A DNA stretch of 61,115 nt, taken from assembly GCA_030612765.1 (NCBI GenBank), contig JAUWNG010000005.1:1-61115 (forward strand), read 5' to 3'. The position numbers and the translations under genes were made by a program. This DNA is from Planctomycetota bacterium. Lineage in GTDB: Bacteria > Planctomycetota > Planctomycetia > Pirellulales > Thermoguttaceae. The notes beneath the pieces were generated by a model. It searched no databases and was not told the origin of the DNA. It was given only the letters and a program-made list of their open reading frames with translations. The first letter of the stretch is position 1. Each line of letters starts with the position of its first letter. Of the stretch, positions 48,202 through 60,793 are shown one piece after another.

Positions 48202-48869
48202 GCTCGATATTTGATCGGTTCCGGTTTCTTCGTTTGACCGCCGCCGGGAAAGTCGTTGCTTTCCCACGTTCTAATCGCCGCCTGCCAAGACTTCATGGCG
48301 TTTCGTCCGACCTTCCAGCCGTTCGATTCGTAGTGATTGAAAAATTGCTGGGGATCGACCACGTTCTTGCGCTCCAGGCAGTAAGCTCGGACCTCTTCGA
48401 TGGTTGGTTTCACAAATGCGTGCGCGCGCTTACTCTCCTTCTTCTTTTCTTCTTTTTTTGTCTGTGGTCCGTTGGTTGGTCCGTTGGTTGGTCCGTTGGT
48501 TGGCTCACCTTCGTCATCCGCAGCTTGATAAACACGCCAATTCACGACGGAAATAACCGAAAAATGGGTGGCTCGCTTTTTCGTGATTACTCCCAACTTC
48601 TCGAGCTTCTCGATGCGCCGCCTAAATGAGCTTTGCGGAACCCCAAGTTCCTCCGCCGCCGCTTTGCGGCCGGTGATGAATTGGCCGGGGCCGATGGTTA
48701 CGACGGTGCTACCCCGGCCGGTATTTACCAACACCTGCCGGGGTTTGCGGTTGGCCCGCAGTAGGCACCAGCAGAAAAGCCGCCAGAGGTGCGGGTCGGC
48801 GAAAACGTCGCTATCGGCGGATTTTCGCCACAACTTGACCCAGCCGCCGCCGCTTTGGGATTCGCTCAT
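48198..48869 (-). CDS. Phage-type replication initiator/HTH protein
   Basis: 223 residues. N-terminal FADPHLWRLFCWCLLRANRK...GQFITGRKAAAEELGVPQSSFRRRI is a winged-helix like phage replisome organisers; C-terminal FFNHYESNGWKVGRNAMKSWQAAIRTWE is typical of DnaD/GP-O-like proteins. Between them is PTNGPTNGPTNG, from a triplicated 12-base repeat. Probably loads the helicase encoded next. Confidence 0.8.
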   Translation of the reverse strand: MSESQSGGGWVKLWRKSADSDVFADPHLWRLFCWCLLRANRKPRQVLVNTGRGSTVVTIGPGQFITGRKAAAEELGVPQSSFRRRIEKLEKLGVITKKRATHFSVISVVNWRVYQAADDEGEPTNGPTNGPTNGPQTKKEEKKKESKRAHAFVKPTIEEVRAYCLERKNVVDPQQFFNHYESNGWKVGRNAMKSWQAAIRTWESNDFPGGGQTKKPEPIKYRA

Positions 48870-49090
48870 ACCTTCACCCCTAATTTTTTGCGCTGGAGCG
48901 CAATCTCCACCTCCAGCCCGGCGGCCGCGTACCGATCAAGGGCCACCCTCGCCGGGCCATTGGTCCGTCGAGCAACCGCTTCCACGCGACGAATGTGTGG
49001 CGGTATCATGGCCAGCAATTCAGCAATTTCGGCGCCACGTTCGGCGCCGCGGTCATACGGCGTCGGCCGGTCAAGTATTTCGGATTTCAT
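48866..49090 (-). CDS. Small island protein, RRVEAVA module
   Basis: 74 residues: EIAELLAMIPPHIRRVEAVARRTNGPARVALDRYAAAG. It is homologous to the first 40 residues of the 342-aa gene upstream. Its start overlaps that gene's stop (TGATG) and its stop overlaps the following start (ATGA). Function unknown. Confidence 0.65.
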   Translation of the reverse strand: MKSEILDRPTPYDRGAERGAEIAELLAMIPPHIRRVEAVARRTNGPARVALDRYAAAGLEVEIALQRKKLGVKV

Positions 49091-50118
49091 CACCGGGCCT
49101 CCTTGGCTAAGCGGTATTCAGGAACACCAGAGGCGGTCAGACGCATCTCAACAATGTCGAGCCACACCATCGCGTTCAGGGTGATGTTGATGATGTTCAT
49201 GCCCCGAAGCAAAGCCTCATCTAAGGTGATGTTGGTGAACTTGTACATCTCGTGCCGATTTTCTAACTCTTCAGGAACCGAGGACTCGTTCAGCCACGAG
49301 CGGACCTTCATCTCGGGGGCCGAAAGCGCACGAAACAATTTGGACGACGAAATCCATCCACCGCCCGTGAGCGCCTCGCGGATGTAGGCGACGGCGTTAT
49401 CTTCTTCGGCCTTGCAATCGCCTCCGTGATCTACCGGCTCGACATCCTCTTCCTCCGGTTCGTGCAGATGGACGACCTCCGCGACCGACTCGTCTTCCTC
49501 TTCCTCTTCCTCTTCCTCTTCCTCTTCGTCCGATTCCGACTCCAGGACATCCTTCGCCGCGCTCTTGATTGCGGCGGCCGTCAACGGCTGGTCGCCGGAC
49601 TTCTCTTCCGCCCAGGCCAAGACCGTCTCGCGTTGATCGGTGGGGACTCTGGCGAGTTCGCGCGTCGATCGTTCGCCCGAAAGTGATACCGTGGTATCAC
49701 TTTGGATTTTGGCCGCTGAGATGAGTTGACGCGCTCGCCCGTGCGTAAACCCCCACCGCTTCTTGCAATAGTCGGCAAAGGTCTCATATTCCCGTCGATA
49801 CAGTCTGGAGTCGCGTATTTCCAACAGGGCTTGGCCGACCTCGCGGAACGTGCCCATTCCTTTTTCAACGGTCTTTTCGCAATGCACTAACCGCCTCTCC
49901 TCGCCACCGGTAAGCGGGCTTGCGGTTGCAATGTTGCTGCCCATTTTACTTGACCTCCGGGTCTGGGGTGCCGACGGTGCGGTCGCGGCCGCTGCGTACT
50001 TGTCCAACACGGCCTTTGCCGGGCCACTGACCCGCTTCGCTACCGCCTCCACCCGGCGGACGTGGGGGGGAATGGTTGCAAGTAGTTCGGCAATTTCGAC
50101 GCGGTTCTCGGCTGTCAT
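49090..50118 (-). CDS. ParB-like/phage-type DNA-binding protein with fused N-terminal module
   Basis: 342 residues from ATG 50118, which overlaps the AlpA gene stop (ATGA). N-terminal 40 residues repeat the 74-aa protein module. The rest has GTFREVGQALLEIRDSRLYRREYETFADYCKKRWGFTHGRARQLISAAKI, seen in plasmid/phage proteins annotated ParB-like. About 10 glutamates in a row (SDEEEEEE...) precede the C-terminal winged domain. An internal GGAGG with ATG at 49944 could give a shorter product. Confidence 0.7.
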   Translation of the reverse strand: MTAENRVEIAELLATIPPHVRRVEAVAKRVSGPAKAVLDKYAAAATAPSAPQTRRSSKMGSNIATASPLTGGEERRLVHCEKTVEKGMGTFREVGQALLEIRDSRLYRREYETFADYCKKRWGFTHGRARQLISAAKIQSDTTVSLSGERSTRELARVPTDQRETVLAWAEEKSGDQPLTAAAIKSAAKDVLESESDEEEEEEEEEEEDESVAEVVHLHEPEEEDVEPVDHGGDCKAEEDNAVAYIREALTGGGWISSSKLFRALSAPEMKVRSWLNESSVPEELENRHEMYKFTNITLDEALLRGMNIINITLNAMVWLDIVEMRLTASGVPEYRLAKEAR

Positions 50119-50327
50119 GCGTCGGCCCTCCCTTCCGTCTCGCCGGTTTGGGCGTCGATCCACTTTTGGAGCGCATCCACGGGGTACAGAACCCGCGCCC
50201 CCAGCCGTATCGAGGGGATCGGGCCTCGGGGTTGGGTGAGGGACCAAAGCGTTCTTTGGGAAATCGACAGCGCCGGCGCGGCTTCGCGGGCAGATAACAG
50301 CAACTTCGAGGCGGGGTCATTCGACAT
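50115..50327 (-). CDS. AlpA/excisionase-type HTH protein
   Basis: 70 residues: LLSAREAAPALSISQRTLWSLTQPRGPIPSIRLGARVLYPVDALQKWIDAQ is a MerR-like HTH_17 domain as in AlpA and Xis proteins. It likely regulates excision. Overlaps both neighbours. Confidence 0.88.
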   Translation of the reverse strand: MSNDPASKLLLSAREAAPALSISQRTLWSLTQPRGPIPSIRLGARVLYPVDALQKWIDAQTGETEGRADA

Positions 50328-50484
50328 GGGGCACCGCCTTTTTCCGCCGCAAATCAGATTCTTTCCGCTCCAGTTCGCGGCGAATGATTTTGGCCGAGAC
50401 GGAATCCCGCCCCGCAGATAGCTCGGTCGCGCGGAGTATCCGGCGAAGAGTGCTAATTGGTAGGTCACAAAGTTTGTTGCTCAT
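50317..50484 (-). CDS. 55-aa hypothetical protein before AlpA
   Basis: MSNKLCDLPISTLRRILRATEL followed by SAGRDSVSAKIIRREL and a basic end. It overlaps the AlpA start by 11 bases, suggesting coupling. Short helical proteins of this kind precede AlpA genes in planctomycete islands, as far as I remember. Confidence 0.6.
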   Translation of the reverse strand: MSNKLCDLPISTLRRILRATELSAGRDSVSAKIIRRELERKESDLRRKKAVPHVE

Positions 50485-50622
50485 GCCCGCAAGAATACGC
50501 GGGCCAGTAAACTTCGTGTTGTCGCCGCCCGTTTGCTGGACAGAACGTCCAGCGAGAAATGCCGGAAAACACGGGGCGAAACGGGTCTACAACTTTTTTC
50601 GCCGCCCGTTTGTCGCCCGTTT

Positions 50623-51477
50623 TCATCCGGCGGACTTTGCCTTCATCGCGTCGATAACCGGCATGACGGCCGATTCGTCATAGAGATATTTCGGCTCGCG
50701 CGGAGTCGGGTTGGAGACCTCGACATACCCGGTGTCGTGATCGTACCGCCAACGGTCGAGACGTTTTCGCAACGCCTCATTGTCAATATCATGCTTGTTC
50801 GCCAGTTCGCGTGGACTCATTTTCGCTCCGGTTATGCCCTGGGGAGGTTCTTCATTCCCTGTCCCTTCCCCGCCCTTGTCGGGCTGTTGAGTTGTCTCTT
50901 GCGACACATTGTCATTACGGCTGTTCTGCCACGTCGCTAGCGCGTCGGCCGCCGACCAGTCGGGATGCTTAGTTTGTAGCTTCTCGACTTGACGTTGGTA
51001 TGCCATCTCGGCTATTTCCGGCCGACGTTCCAACTCGGCAATGACCATTTTAAGCGCACTCTCCGCCGAGACAGCGTAACGCTTGGGTTGGTCGATGTAG
51101 GCGTCATCCTTCCACGCGGGGGTGGCGTGGGCAGCGCTTTCTGCCGTTTTAAGGCCAATGGACAAGTGGCTCGTGAGTTTTGGCGCGCTTGGGGGCCAGA
51201 CTCCGGCTATTGGCGCGACATACCTATCCTCGGTAAGCAGCCTAGCTAGGTTCTCAGCTGCATTGCGTATTGCGTCAGCCGCCTTTGCACGCCGCTCCGG
51301 CAAAGTTTTTAGTGCATCCTCCCATTTCTTATGGCAACCCGGCGGTGGGTTCCGAATCGCCCACGGGGCAATGGGACGATAGGGTAGCTGATGTATCGCT
51401 GTTACCAGAGCGTTGACTGCATCGTGTGCGTCTTTGGCGATGCTCCACATTGCGGCATAGTCGAAACCCTTGGCCAT
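50623..51477 (-). CDS. Island hypothetical protein
   Basis: 284 residues from MAKGFDYAAMWSIAKD. Helical N-terminal part, Gln/Gly-rich linker (ETTQQPDKGGEGTGN), then ELANKHDIDNEALRKRLDRWRYDHDTGYVEV, a probable HTH. Unrecognised family. Confidence 0.65.
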   Translation of the reverse strand: MAKGFDYAAMWSIAKDAHDAVNALVTAIHQLPYRPIAPWAIRNPPPGCHKKWEDALKTLPERRAKAADAIRNAAENLARLLTEDRYVAPIAGVWPPSAPKLTSHLSIGLKTAESAAHATPAWKDDAYIDQPKRYAVSAESALKMVIAELERRPEIAEMAYQRQVEKLQTKHPDWSAADALATWQNSRNDNVSQETTQQPDKGGEGTGNEEPPQGITGAKMSPRELANKHDIDNEALRKRLDRWRYDHDTGYVEVSNPTPREPKYLYDESAVMPVIDAMKAKSAG

Positions 51478-51676
51478 GACCTTGCCTTTCGTTTCCTCGG
51501 GCCGAACCGAGGCAGACGCCGCCGAAAGGCAGAAAGAGGGCGAAACGTCTGCCGGGGTTCGCTTGGTTGTCAGGTGGCCACCCGGCAAACCGTCCCGATG
51601 TTTGATATTGCTGTGATTCTACTTCGCAGTCGATGGCTTGTCGATTATCCGTTCCATCGCCGGATAGGACAGCCCC

Positions 51677-54757
<3,081 letters not shown>

Positions 54758-55027
54758 GGGTAGCGCTTAAATACGCAAGTGCTTGTAATATAGATTGTTA
54801 CGTCGATCTACTCTGTTCAGCAGCCCTTCTGCTTAGACAACTTCACGCCCACGACAGGAAATCCTAACGACACCCCCTCAACTATGGGGTTGAAAGTTCC
54901 GATAAAGATCGTATTATAGTGATGTTCTCTGCCAGTGGCTGTAGAACCTACAAAGGCCCCCGCTGAGCCGGCCTGGCGAATCAGCGGTAAAACTGAGTTC
55001 ATCTACCACGTGTAGAAGGAATAGTAG
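54758..55027. other. Spacer upstream of hsdR
   Basis: About 270 bases; TATATT near 54792 on the minus strand could be a -10. A 61-codon frame at 54817-55002 (minus) has no family I know and no Shine-Dalgarno; I do not annotate it. Confidence 0.4.
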
Positions 55028-55058
55028 ACGCCGTCCTTTTAGGGCGGCGTCGGTTTTT
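55028..55058. terminator. Hairpin at the end of the hsdS operon
   Basis: GACGCCGTCC and GGGCGGCGTC arms around TTTTA, with a T run on the plus strand. The stop of the BECR-like gene lies in the loop. Confidence 0.5.
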
Positions 55059-55530
55059 CTTGAGCGGCGTTTCGCTCTGCTCGCAGCCTCTCGATTCTCC
55101 TACCCTTGGGATAATAGCCGGTCTTCAATAGGTAATACTCTTTGCGTTCGGCCAAAACAACAAGATACTCCTCTCTAAACCAGAGTAACCAGTGTGTTTC
55201 ACGCCCGCGCCGGTTGTTCCAACAGTCCACCTCCGGGGCATCTGCGTTTTCAATGACCGCGCGAATCCAGCCGATCCGCTTGCATCGCTCCAGGTCCGGA
55301 ATACGGTCGTCTTCGTCTTCGCCTTCCGATATGCAGTGCCAGAAGCCGTAACCCTTGCCCTTGGTCTCGGGAATGCGTCGTACGCTTACCCGACTGCCGC
55401 GAAAGAGCAGCTTGCTTGATAACATATCGGCGCGGAACCGATCATACACGGCATCCAGGTAGTTGGCCCAGTTGCCGTTATAGGCGCTCAGTTCCATCAG
55501 GGGTGGGAGCCAAGAGGGATCACTGCACAC
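55039..55530 (-). CDS. BECR/RelE-like protein, third gene after hsdS
   Basis: 163 residues from GTG 55530, overlapping the DUF3800 stop (ATG 55497 is the alternative). Sequence: RFRADMLSSKLLFRGSRVSVRR, FWHCISEGEDEDDRIPDLERCKRIGW, HWLLWFREEYLVVLAERKEYYLLKT. The end resembles RelE/BECR-fold nucleases of phages and islands; a catalytic triad cannot be set. Coupled to DUF3800. Confidence 0.55.
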   Translation of the reverse strand: MCSDPSWLPPLMELSAYNGNWANYLDAVYDRFRADMLSSKLLFRGSRVSVRRIPETKGKGYGFWHCISEGEDEDDRIPDLERCKRIGWIRAVIENADAPEVDCWNNRRGRETHWLLWFREEYLVVLAERKEYYLLKTGYYPKGRRIERLRAERNAAQEKPTPP

Positions 55531-56263
55531 GCTCGCGGTTCTCCTTCTTGGGTTCCCAAAAGAGAAGATTGAACTTCTTCTCTTGCAGCCAGGTCGTTCT
55601 TTCCAGGGATTTTCCCGATCTTTCTTGGATTTTCCGAATGACCTCCAACTTGGCGGCATTCTGCGGGCGTTCCTGCAAGTCGCCCCCGCGCACTCGGCTG
55701 TGATAGCCGACGGCCCCAAGCAGCAAGTCCGCCAACTGGAGGATTTCCGATTCATGGGATCGAATCTGCTGGACGCGGCGCACGATTGCTCCCGTGCCGT
55801 CGTACTTGGTGTTCCGCAACACCCGCTCTAGTTCCTTTCGCTTGTTCTCGCTGCGGGTGTCCTTGATGTCCAAGTAGACGCAATGTTCGCGTTCCGGGTC
55901 GATGACCGGGTTGAGCATCTGGAACATCATCTTGTAGTACCAGCTATCATGCGACTGGTCGAACGCGGCATGATCGAGGATCGTCTTGTCTGGTATTACG
56001 ATGCCGCGAAAGTGGAGGCTCGTCTCGTCAAAGAACAGATTGACGAAATCGAGATAGAGGTTCGTTTTTGTCGAGGAGACCTTCGTCCACTTGGCTTCCC
56101 ACGTTGGTGATAGTCCGTGCCGAGTCTTTATCTGGCGGACAGCACGGGACACTTCTTGGACGGCGTCGGCAGGCGTCCACACGCACCCCAAAACCATGAT
56201 CGGTATTCGATCCCTTTCGAGATGGCAACTCTCGTCGCAGTAGATATTGATTATGTTGGACAT
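55520..56263 (-). CDS. DUF3800 protein in the type I operon
   Basis: 247 residues: INIYCDESCHLERDRIPIMVLG (acid DES), EAKWTKVS, FRGIVIPDK and VYLDIKDTRSENK are DUF3800 features, an RNase H-like fold met in defence islands. Its ATG overlaps the hsdS stop by one base (TGATG). Function unknown; nuclease activity is plausible from acid residues. Confidence 0.8.
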   Translation of the reverse strand: MSNIINIYCDESCHLERDRIPIMVLGCVWTPADAVQEVSRAVRQIKTRHGLSPTWEAKWTKVSSTKTNLYLDFVNLFFDETSLHFRGIVIPDKTILDHAAFDQSHDSWYYKMMFQMLNPVIDPEREHCVYLDIKDTRSENKRKELERVLRNTKYDGTGAIVRRVQQIRSHESEILQLADLLLGAVGYHSRVRGGDLQERPQNAAKLEVIRKIQERSGKSLERTTWLQEKKFNLLFWEPKKENRERVQ

Positions 56264-57552
56264 CAGACGTTCTCCCCGATGATTCGTTCGGCATCGCCAA
56301 CGCGGATTTCGCCGGATAGCAGCTTCGGCAATAGGGCGTCGCGGATGGCGGCAAGAGCGTGGGATTCTGCGTAATTGGAGAGAATGCGGTCTATCAGCGG
56401 CTGACACGTTCGGTTGAAAGCGTCAAGAATGCCTGCGGTTGGCGCAACCAGAGGAAACTCCATGATGGCCTCACCGCTTACGTTGGCTTGGGCGGTTCCA
56501 TGAGATCGCGCTTCAACAAATGCCCGAAACTCCGGTTGTCTTGTGGTGCAATACCAGAATGCCAAGGATTCTGTTCCCGGCTTTGGCATCACAAACTTGC
56601 CGACACGCTGATTCAGCAATGGTGGACTGTCAGATGGAGGAACGAGGCCGACTTCACCCACATAGCCGGTCATCCCAATAAGCATGTCGCCGGTGCTCAA
56701 TCGATAGCGGGCGGCTTGCCTCGCAATATCCTCTGAGACGTAACTGACTTGGGTTAGGTCGATGATGCCGGGCTTGACTGAACCAATCTTCACAACTGGG
56801 ACGCCTGCCTCCTGCCAATCCTGACTCTTAAATGAGAATCCACTTCGGAAGCCGATGCACGCTCCAAGCGTCGTTGCCCGCCACCCCTTCGGAATCTTGC
56901 CCAACTCCGAATCCTCGAAGGAATTGGGGAAGAGGTCGGCGATGGGCTTGGGGAGGGCGGACAAGCCCTCACCCCCGGCCCCTCTCCCAGAGGGCGAGGG
57001 GAGTTTGCCTTCCGCCTTCGCTCTGACGGGGTCGAAGTCCACGAACCACGACTTGAAGATGGCCCGCGCCATCGCCTCCAGCGTCTCGTTCATCCGCCGG
57101 TTCACTTCGATCTTGTCGTCCAACGTGCCGAGAATGTGGGCAATGGCTTTTTGTTCGGGCAACGTAGGAACAACTGTGGAAACGACCTTCAAGCCACCTT
57201 GCGTCATAAGCGGCTGAGCACTCCCGATTGCCGTGCGCCGCAGTTCCAATGATTTCAGACGGTAGAACAAGAAGCGAAAATCGACGCTTGGTTTTGCAGT
57301 TGCGACGATGGCGTTATCAGTCACCCACGACGGTTTGTTGACGTGGTGAACCGAACCGCAATAGGCACCAACTCGTCCGATCACAACAACTGGTTCCCGA
57401 TTCAGTAACTCATCGGTACGAGCAATCTGTCCGTTCGCACCAAAGACGGGATGCCTTCCAAACGGCGAATATCTGTCCGATGGAAGCGACTTGCCATTGC
57501 AGAAATCTGCGATGTCATCAAGCGTGCATTCGCGGAAGGTGTCACCTGCCAT
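56263..57552 (-). CDS. hsdS: Type I restriction enzyme, S subunit
   Basis: 429 residues, two target-recognition domains. TRD1 (residues 1-130), central conserved region ALPEQKAIAHILGTLDDKIEV-like (PEQKAIAHILGTLDDKIE), then TRD2 (LGKIPKGWRATTLG...) and a second conserved end. The linker holds an in-frame repeat (KLPSPSGRGAGGEG, from 56965-57003). It sets the DNA target of the complex. Confidence 0.93.
   Translation of the reverse strand: MAGDTFRECTLDDIADFCNGKSLPSDRYSPFGRHPVFGANGQIARTDELLNREPVVVIGRVGAYCGSVHHVNKPSWVTDNAIVATAKPSVDFRFLFYRLKSLELRRTAIGSAQPLMTQGGLKVVSTVVPTLPEQKAIAHILGTLDDKIEVNRRMNETLEAMARAIFKSWFVDFDPVRAKAEGKLPSPSGRGAGGEGLSALPKPIADLFPNSFEDSELGKIPKGWRATTLGACIGFRSGFSFKSQDWQEAGVPVVKIGSVKPGIIDLTQVSYVSEDIARQAARYRLSTGDMLIGMTGYVGEVGLVPPSDSPPLLNQRVGKFVMPKPGTESLAFWYCTTRQPEFRAFVEARSHGTAQANVSGEAIMEFPLVAPTAGILDAFNRTCQPLIDRILSNYAESHALAAIRDALLPKLLSGEIRVGDAERIIGENV
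56965..57003. repeat. CCCTCACCCCCGGCCCCTCT repeat in hsdS
   Basis: Same family as copies in the backbone (10369, 20577, 40524), here inside the island and in frame between the two recognition domains. Confidence 0.85.
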
Positions 57553-57614
57553 ATCCCAAGCCCTCCAGGTTTTTGCGAATGGCCTGTTTCATATTTTGCG
57601 GGCATAGCCAACGA

Positions 57615-58196
57615 TCAACCATTGTCCGGCTCCTTCGTGTGGAATCCGATGGGCTTGCGAGGCGGAGCGGGCGGGTTGAAAAGCTGATCCAATAGCGAAA
57701 ACACCTGTTGGAACTGCTGGGCCACGGCATGATCGCGCTGGCACATCTGGGCCTCCAGCTTCGCCAGGCGTTCGGCCAGTTCCTTGTGGACACTGAGCAA
57801 TTGTCGCAGCCGGACAAAGGCCCGCATGATTTGGATGTTGATCTCGACGGCCCGAGGGCTGCGCAGCACACTAGAAAGCATGGCCACGCCCTGCTCGGTG
57901 AAGGCGTAGGGCTTTCTGCGGATCCCCATTTTGGCGGCCGGATTGGAGGTCACAATCTGTGACCTCCAATTCTCGAATTCCTCGTCGGAAAGCTGAAACA
58001 TAAAGTCTTCGGGAAAGCGCTCCTGGTTACGTTTGACAGCCTGATTCAAGACTTTTGTCTCAACGTTGTAAAAAGACGCAAGTTGCGAGTCCAGGAGCAC
58101 CTTGTGGCCGCGAATGACCAGGATCGAACGGTCGATCTGTTCGGGCACCAACGCCGGCACGGATGCGGCGCTGCCGGCGGGCTTACGCTTGGTCAT
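57615..58196 (-). CDS. ORF6N-domain protein
   Basis: 193 residues: ILVIRGHKVLLDSQLASFYNVETKVLNQAVKRNQERFPEDFMFQL is the ORF6N DNA-binding domain; the C-terminal region has a coiled coil (RLRQLLSVHKELAERLAKLE). Found often between hsdM and hsdS. A regulator or DNA mimic role is guessed; no evidence here. Confidence 0.9.
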   Translation of the reverse strand: MTKRKPAGSAASVPALVPEQIDRSILVIRGHKVLLDSQLASFYNVETKVLNQAVKRNQERFPEDFMFQLSDEEFENWRSQIVTSNPAAKMGIRRKPYAFTEQGVAMLSSVLRSPRAVEINIQIMRAFVRLRQLLSVHKELAERLAKLEAQMCQRDHAVAQQFQQVFSLLDQLFNPPAPPRKPIGFHTKEPDNG

Positions 58197-58403
58197 GGCC
58201 TATGTGCCCTCCAGGCTGGAGCCAACGAGCGATTTGGCCTTGGCAACTGCATGGCCGGCCTCGGCGCAAAGAAAGACCCGCCGAGAGATAGCGTGCCTTG
58301 CGGCAGAGGCCCGGCGGGTTTGCTAATGGAAGTATATCGGGCTTCTTGAGGCCCAGCAAGTACAAAACCTGACTGACTGACAGTGACGACGAAATTGCGT
58401 GTG
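58197..58403. other. Structured spacer between hsdM and ORF6N
   Basis: Hairpin-forming CCCGCCGGGCC and CTCGGCGGGTC on the minus strand with a smaller hairpin between; a TTTGC end. It could be a terminator or processed leader. No gene. Confidence 0.4.
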
Positions 58404-59963
58404 TCACGGTCGTACCTCCGAAAAGCCCAGGCCCGTGAGGTTCTGGCGGATCGCCTTTTCCAGCTTCCGCGACTCGGCAAACTGTTCATTGAGCGTGGCT
58501 GTCAGCCTCGCCATCTTCTCCACAAATGGCTCGCCATCGTCTTCGACTTCTTCGGCCCCGACGTAGCGGCCCGGCGTCAAAACGTGGCCATGTTGGGCAA
58601 TCTCGTCTGTGGTGGCCGACTTGCAGAAGCCGAGGATGTCTTCGTACTCGCCCGCGTCTTTCTCGGCGCGCCATGCGTGAAAGGTCTTGGCCAACCGGGC
58701 GATATCTTCGTCGGTCAGTTCTCGGTGAGCGCGGTCGATCATCGTGCCCAGCTTGCGGGCGTCGATGAAGAGGGTTTGCTTGGCACGGTGCATCGGCTTC
58801 TTGCGAGACAGAAACCAGAGGCAAACCGGAATCTGTGTGGAATAGAAAAGTTGGCCGGGCATGGCGACCATGCACTCGACCATATCGGATTCGACCAGCG
58901 CCCGGCGAATGTCGCCTTCGCCCGACTGGTTGGACGACATCGACCCGTTGGCCAGCACGAAACCGGCCCGGCCCTTGGGCGAGAGGTGGTGGACGAAGTG
59001 TTGCACCCAGGCAAAGTTGGCGTTACCCTTGGGCGGCGCGCCGTACTTCCATCGCACGTCCTCTTGCAGCTTGTTGCCGCCCCAGTCGCTATCGTTGAAC
59101 GGGGGATTGGCCAGCACGAAGTCGGCCTTGAGGGCCTTGTGCAAGTCGCGGCGAAAACTGTCGGCGTGCTCCTTGCCGATGTCGCCGTCGATGCCGCGGA
59201 TGGCCAGGTTCATCTTGCACAACCGCCGGGTCGTCGGGTTTGACTCCTGCCCGTAGATGGCAATGTCCCCAACCCGCCCGCCGTGTTCCTCGACGAACCG
59301 CTCGCTTTGCACAAACATGCCGCCGGAGCCGCAGCACGGGTCGAACACCCGGCCCTTGTAGGGCGAGAGTATTTCTACCAGCACGCGGACCACGCAACGG
59401 GGCGTGTAGAACTGGCCGCCCTTCTTCCCCTCGGCACTGGCGAACTGCGAGAGGAAGTATTCGTAGACGCGGCCCAAGATGTCCTTCGAGCGGTTCTCCT
59501 TGTCGCCCAGTCCGATGGTGCCGATCAGGTCGATCAGTTCCCCGAGCCGCTGCTTATCGAGCGCCGGCCGGGCGTACTGCTTGGGCAACACGCCCTTGAG
59601 GCTGGGGTTGTCGCGTTCGATTGCCTCCATCGCCGCATCCACGAGCTTGCCGATATTGGGCTGCTTGGCGTTGTTTTGCAAGTGGGTCCAGCGGGCCACT
59701 TGAGGAACCCAGAAGACGTTCACCGCCCGGTATTCGTCCGCGTCTTCGGGGTCGGCCCCTTCGGCCTGTTCGGCGATGAGCTTCGCGTGTTGTTCCGCGA
59801 AGGCGTCGGAAATGTACTTCAGGAAGATCAGGCCCAGGACGACGTGTTTGTACTCGGCAGCGTCCAGGTTGTTGCGGAGCTTGTCGGCAGCCAGCCAGAG
59901 CGTCTGCTCGAAGCCGAGATTAGCCCCGTTGCCGTTGGACTTCTTCGCCTGTCTTTTTGCCAC
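58404..59963 (-). CDS. hsdM: Type I restriction enzyme, M subunit
   Basis: 519 residues from GTG 59963, after AAAGGAAA. N-terminal HsdM_N ([19 protein letters not shown]...), SAM motif [12 protein letters not shown] and motif IV NPPFND. Methylates adenine on both strands. First gene of the RM block. Confidence 0.95.
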   Translation of the reverse strand: MAKRQAKKSNGNGANLGFEQTLWLAADKLRNNLDAAEYKHVVLGLIFLKYISDAFAEQHAKLIAEQAEGADPEDADEYRAVNVFWVPQVARWTHLQNNAKQPNIGKLVDAAMEAIERDNPSLKGVLPKQYARPALDKQRLGELIDLIGTIGLGDKENRSKDILGRVYEYFLSQFASAEGKKGGQFYTPRCVVRVLVEILSPYKGRVFDPCCGSGGMFVQSERFVEEHGGRVGDIAIYGQESNPTTRRLCKMNLAIRGIDGDIGKEHADSFRRDLHKALKADFVLANPPFNDSDWGGNKLQEDVRWKYGAPPKGNANFAWVQHFVHHLSPKGRAGFVLANGSMSSNQSGEGDIRRALVESDMVECMVAMPGQLFYSTQIPVCLWFLSRKKPMHRAKQTLFIDARKLGTMIDRAHRELTDEDIARLAKTFHAWRAEKDAGEYEDILGFCKSATTDEIAQHGHVLTPGRYVGAEEVEDDGEPFVEKMARLTATLNEQFAESRKLEKAIRQNLTGLGFSEVRP

Positions 59964-60618
59964 CGGTTTCCTTTCCGCAAGAAGCGAACGTGGGCACGAA
60001 AAGCTCTTCGGTATTCTCGGCACGCCCCAAGTATCTCAGATTATGGGCAGTAAACCGGTCGGCCCGATTCTACCCCGCAGGGGTATAGTCTTTCAACACC
60101 CCCCGGGTTACGCATATTGCAGGAGAGCGCAGTCGCCGCTGAATCCGCTTGGCCGGGGCCGTAGCCATCGGCACCCGCCGTCCCGAACCTCATTCCACCA
60201 AAAGTGATCCTGACACCAAACGCTCTAGGTCGAATGTTTCCGGGACGCTATATGTAGATCACGCCGCAAAGCAATGGGGGAAAGACGGGGGCCGGTCATT
60301 CTCGTTTGGCCGCCACAAAGGGAACACAAGTGATTGCGCACCAACAACCTACGCCGTCACGCCGCTATTGCGTCCTACATGAGCGTATCCACGCGGCCGT
60401 AGGACTTGACGCTATTCGTGGTGTCGGGTACAACGGAGCGCAAACAAGCTGCTCGTCCCCGCCGCTGCCGTGCATCGACCTTGCCTTTCTCCCCATCGTC
60501 TAATTCCCGGCTCCCGTTTCCTCATCTAGCCCCATAACCCCCACGGCTTCCCGGACAGTCCCCAAGATGTTCCGCCGCACCGCCTCGGGCAGGTCGGGCC
60601 ATGCTTCGACCACGACCG
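59964..60618. other. Region between hsdM and the right att-like site
   Basis: About 650 bases without a convincing gene except the minus-strand frame at 60500-60793. The hsdM promoter should be within 59964-60100; none stands out. Confidence 0.4.
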
Positions 60619-60793
60619 TCAAGTCGGGGGCAATTGCACCGTTTTGTGCGCCAACTGCACCGGATTCCGCACCGCCTCTTTCGGAAAACGGCGTTTCATC
60701 CGAGGAAAACGGGGTAGGTTCGAGTCCAGTGCCGCCCACATGCAAGACTCGTTGACAGGGGTTGTCAGCGGGTCTTTTCTTTTGACTACACAA
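60500..60793 (-). CDS. Alternative-frame tail near second integrase
   Basis: 97 residues. The start region HVGGTGLEPTPFSSDETPFS is the typical att-encoded tail of planctomycete integrases, and the end LTVVVEAWPDLPEAVRRNILGTVREA looks like a real conserved helical segment. The frame overlaps but differs from the integrase frame, so either the integrase is frameshifted or this is a separate small protein. Confidence 0.4.
   Translation of the reverse strand: MCSQKKRPADNPCQRVLHVGGTGLEPTPFSSDETPFSERGGAESGAVGAQNGAIAPDLTVVVEAWPDLPEAVRRNILGTVREAVGVMGLDEETGAGN

Noticed and set aside
54817-55002. 61-codon gene upstream of hsdR
   Set aside because: No ribosome site, no overlap or coupling, and composition like spacer.
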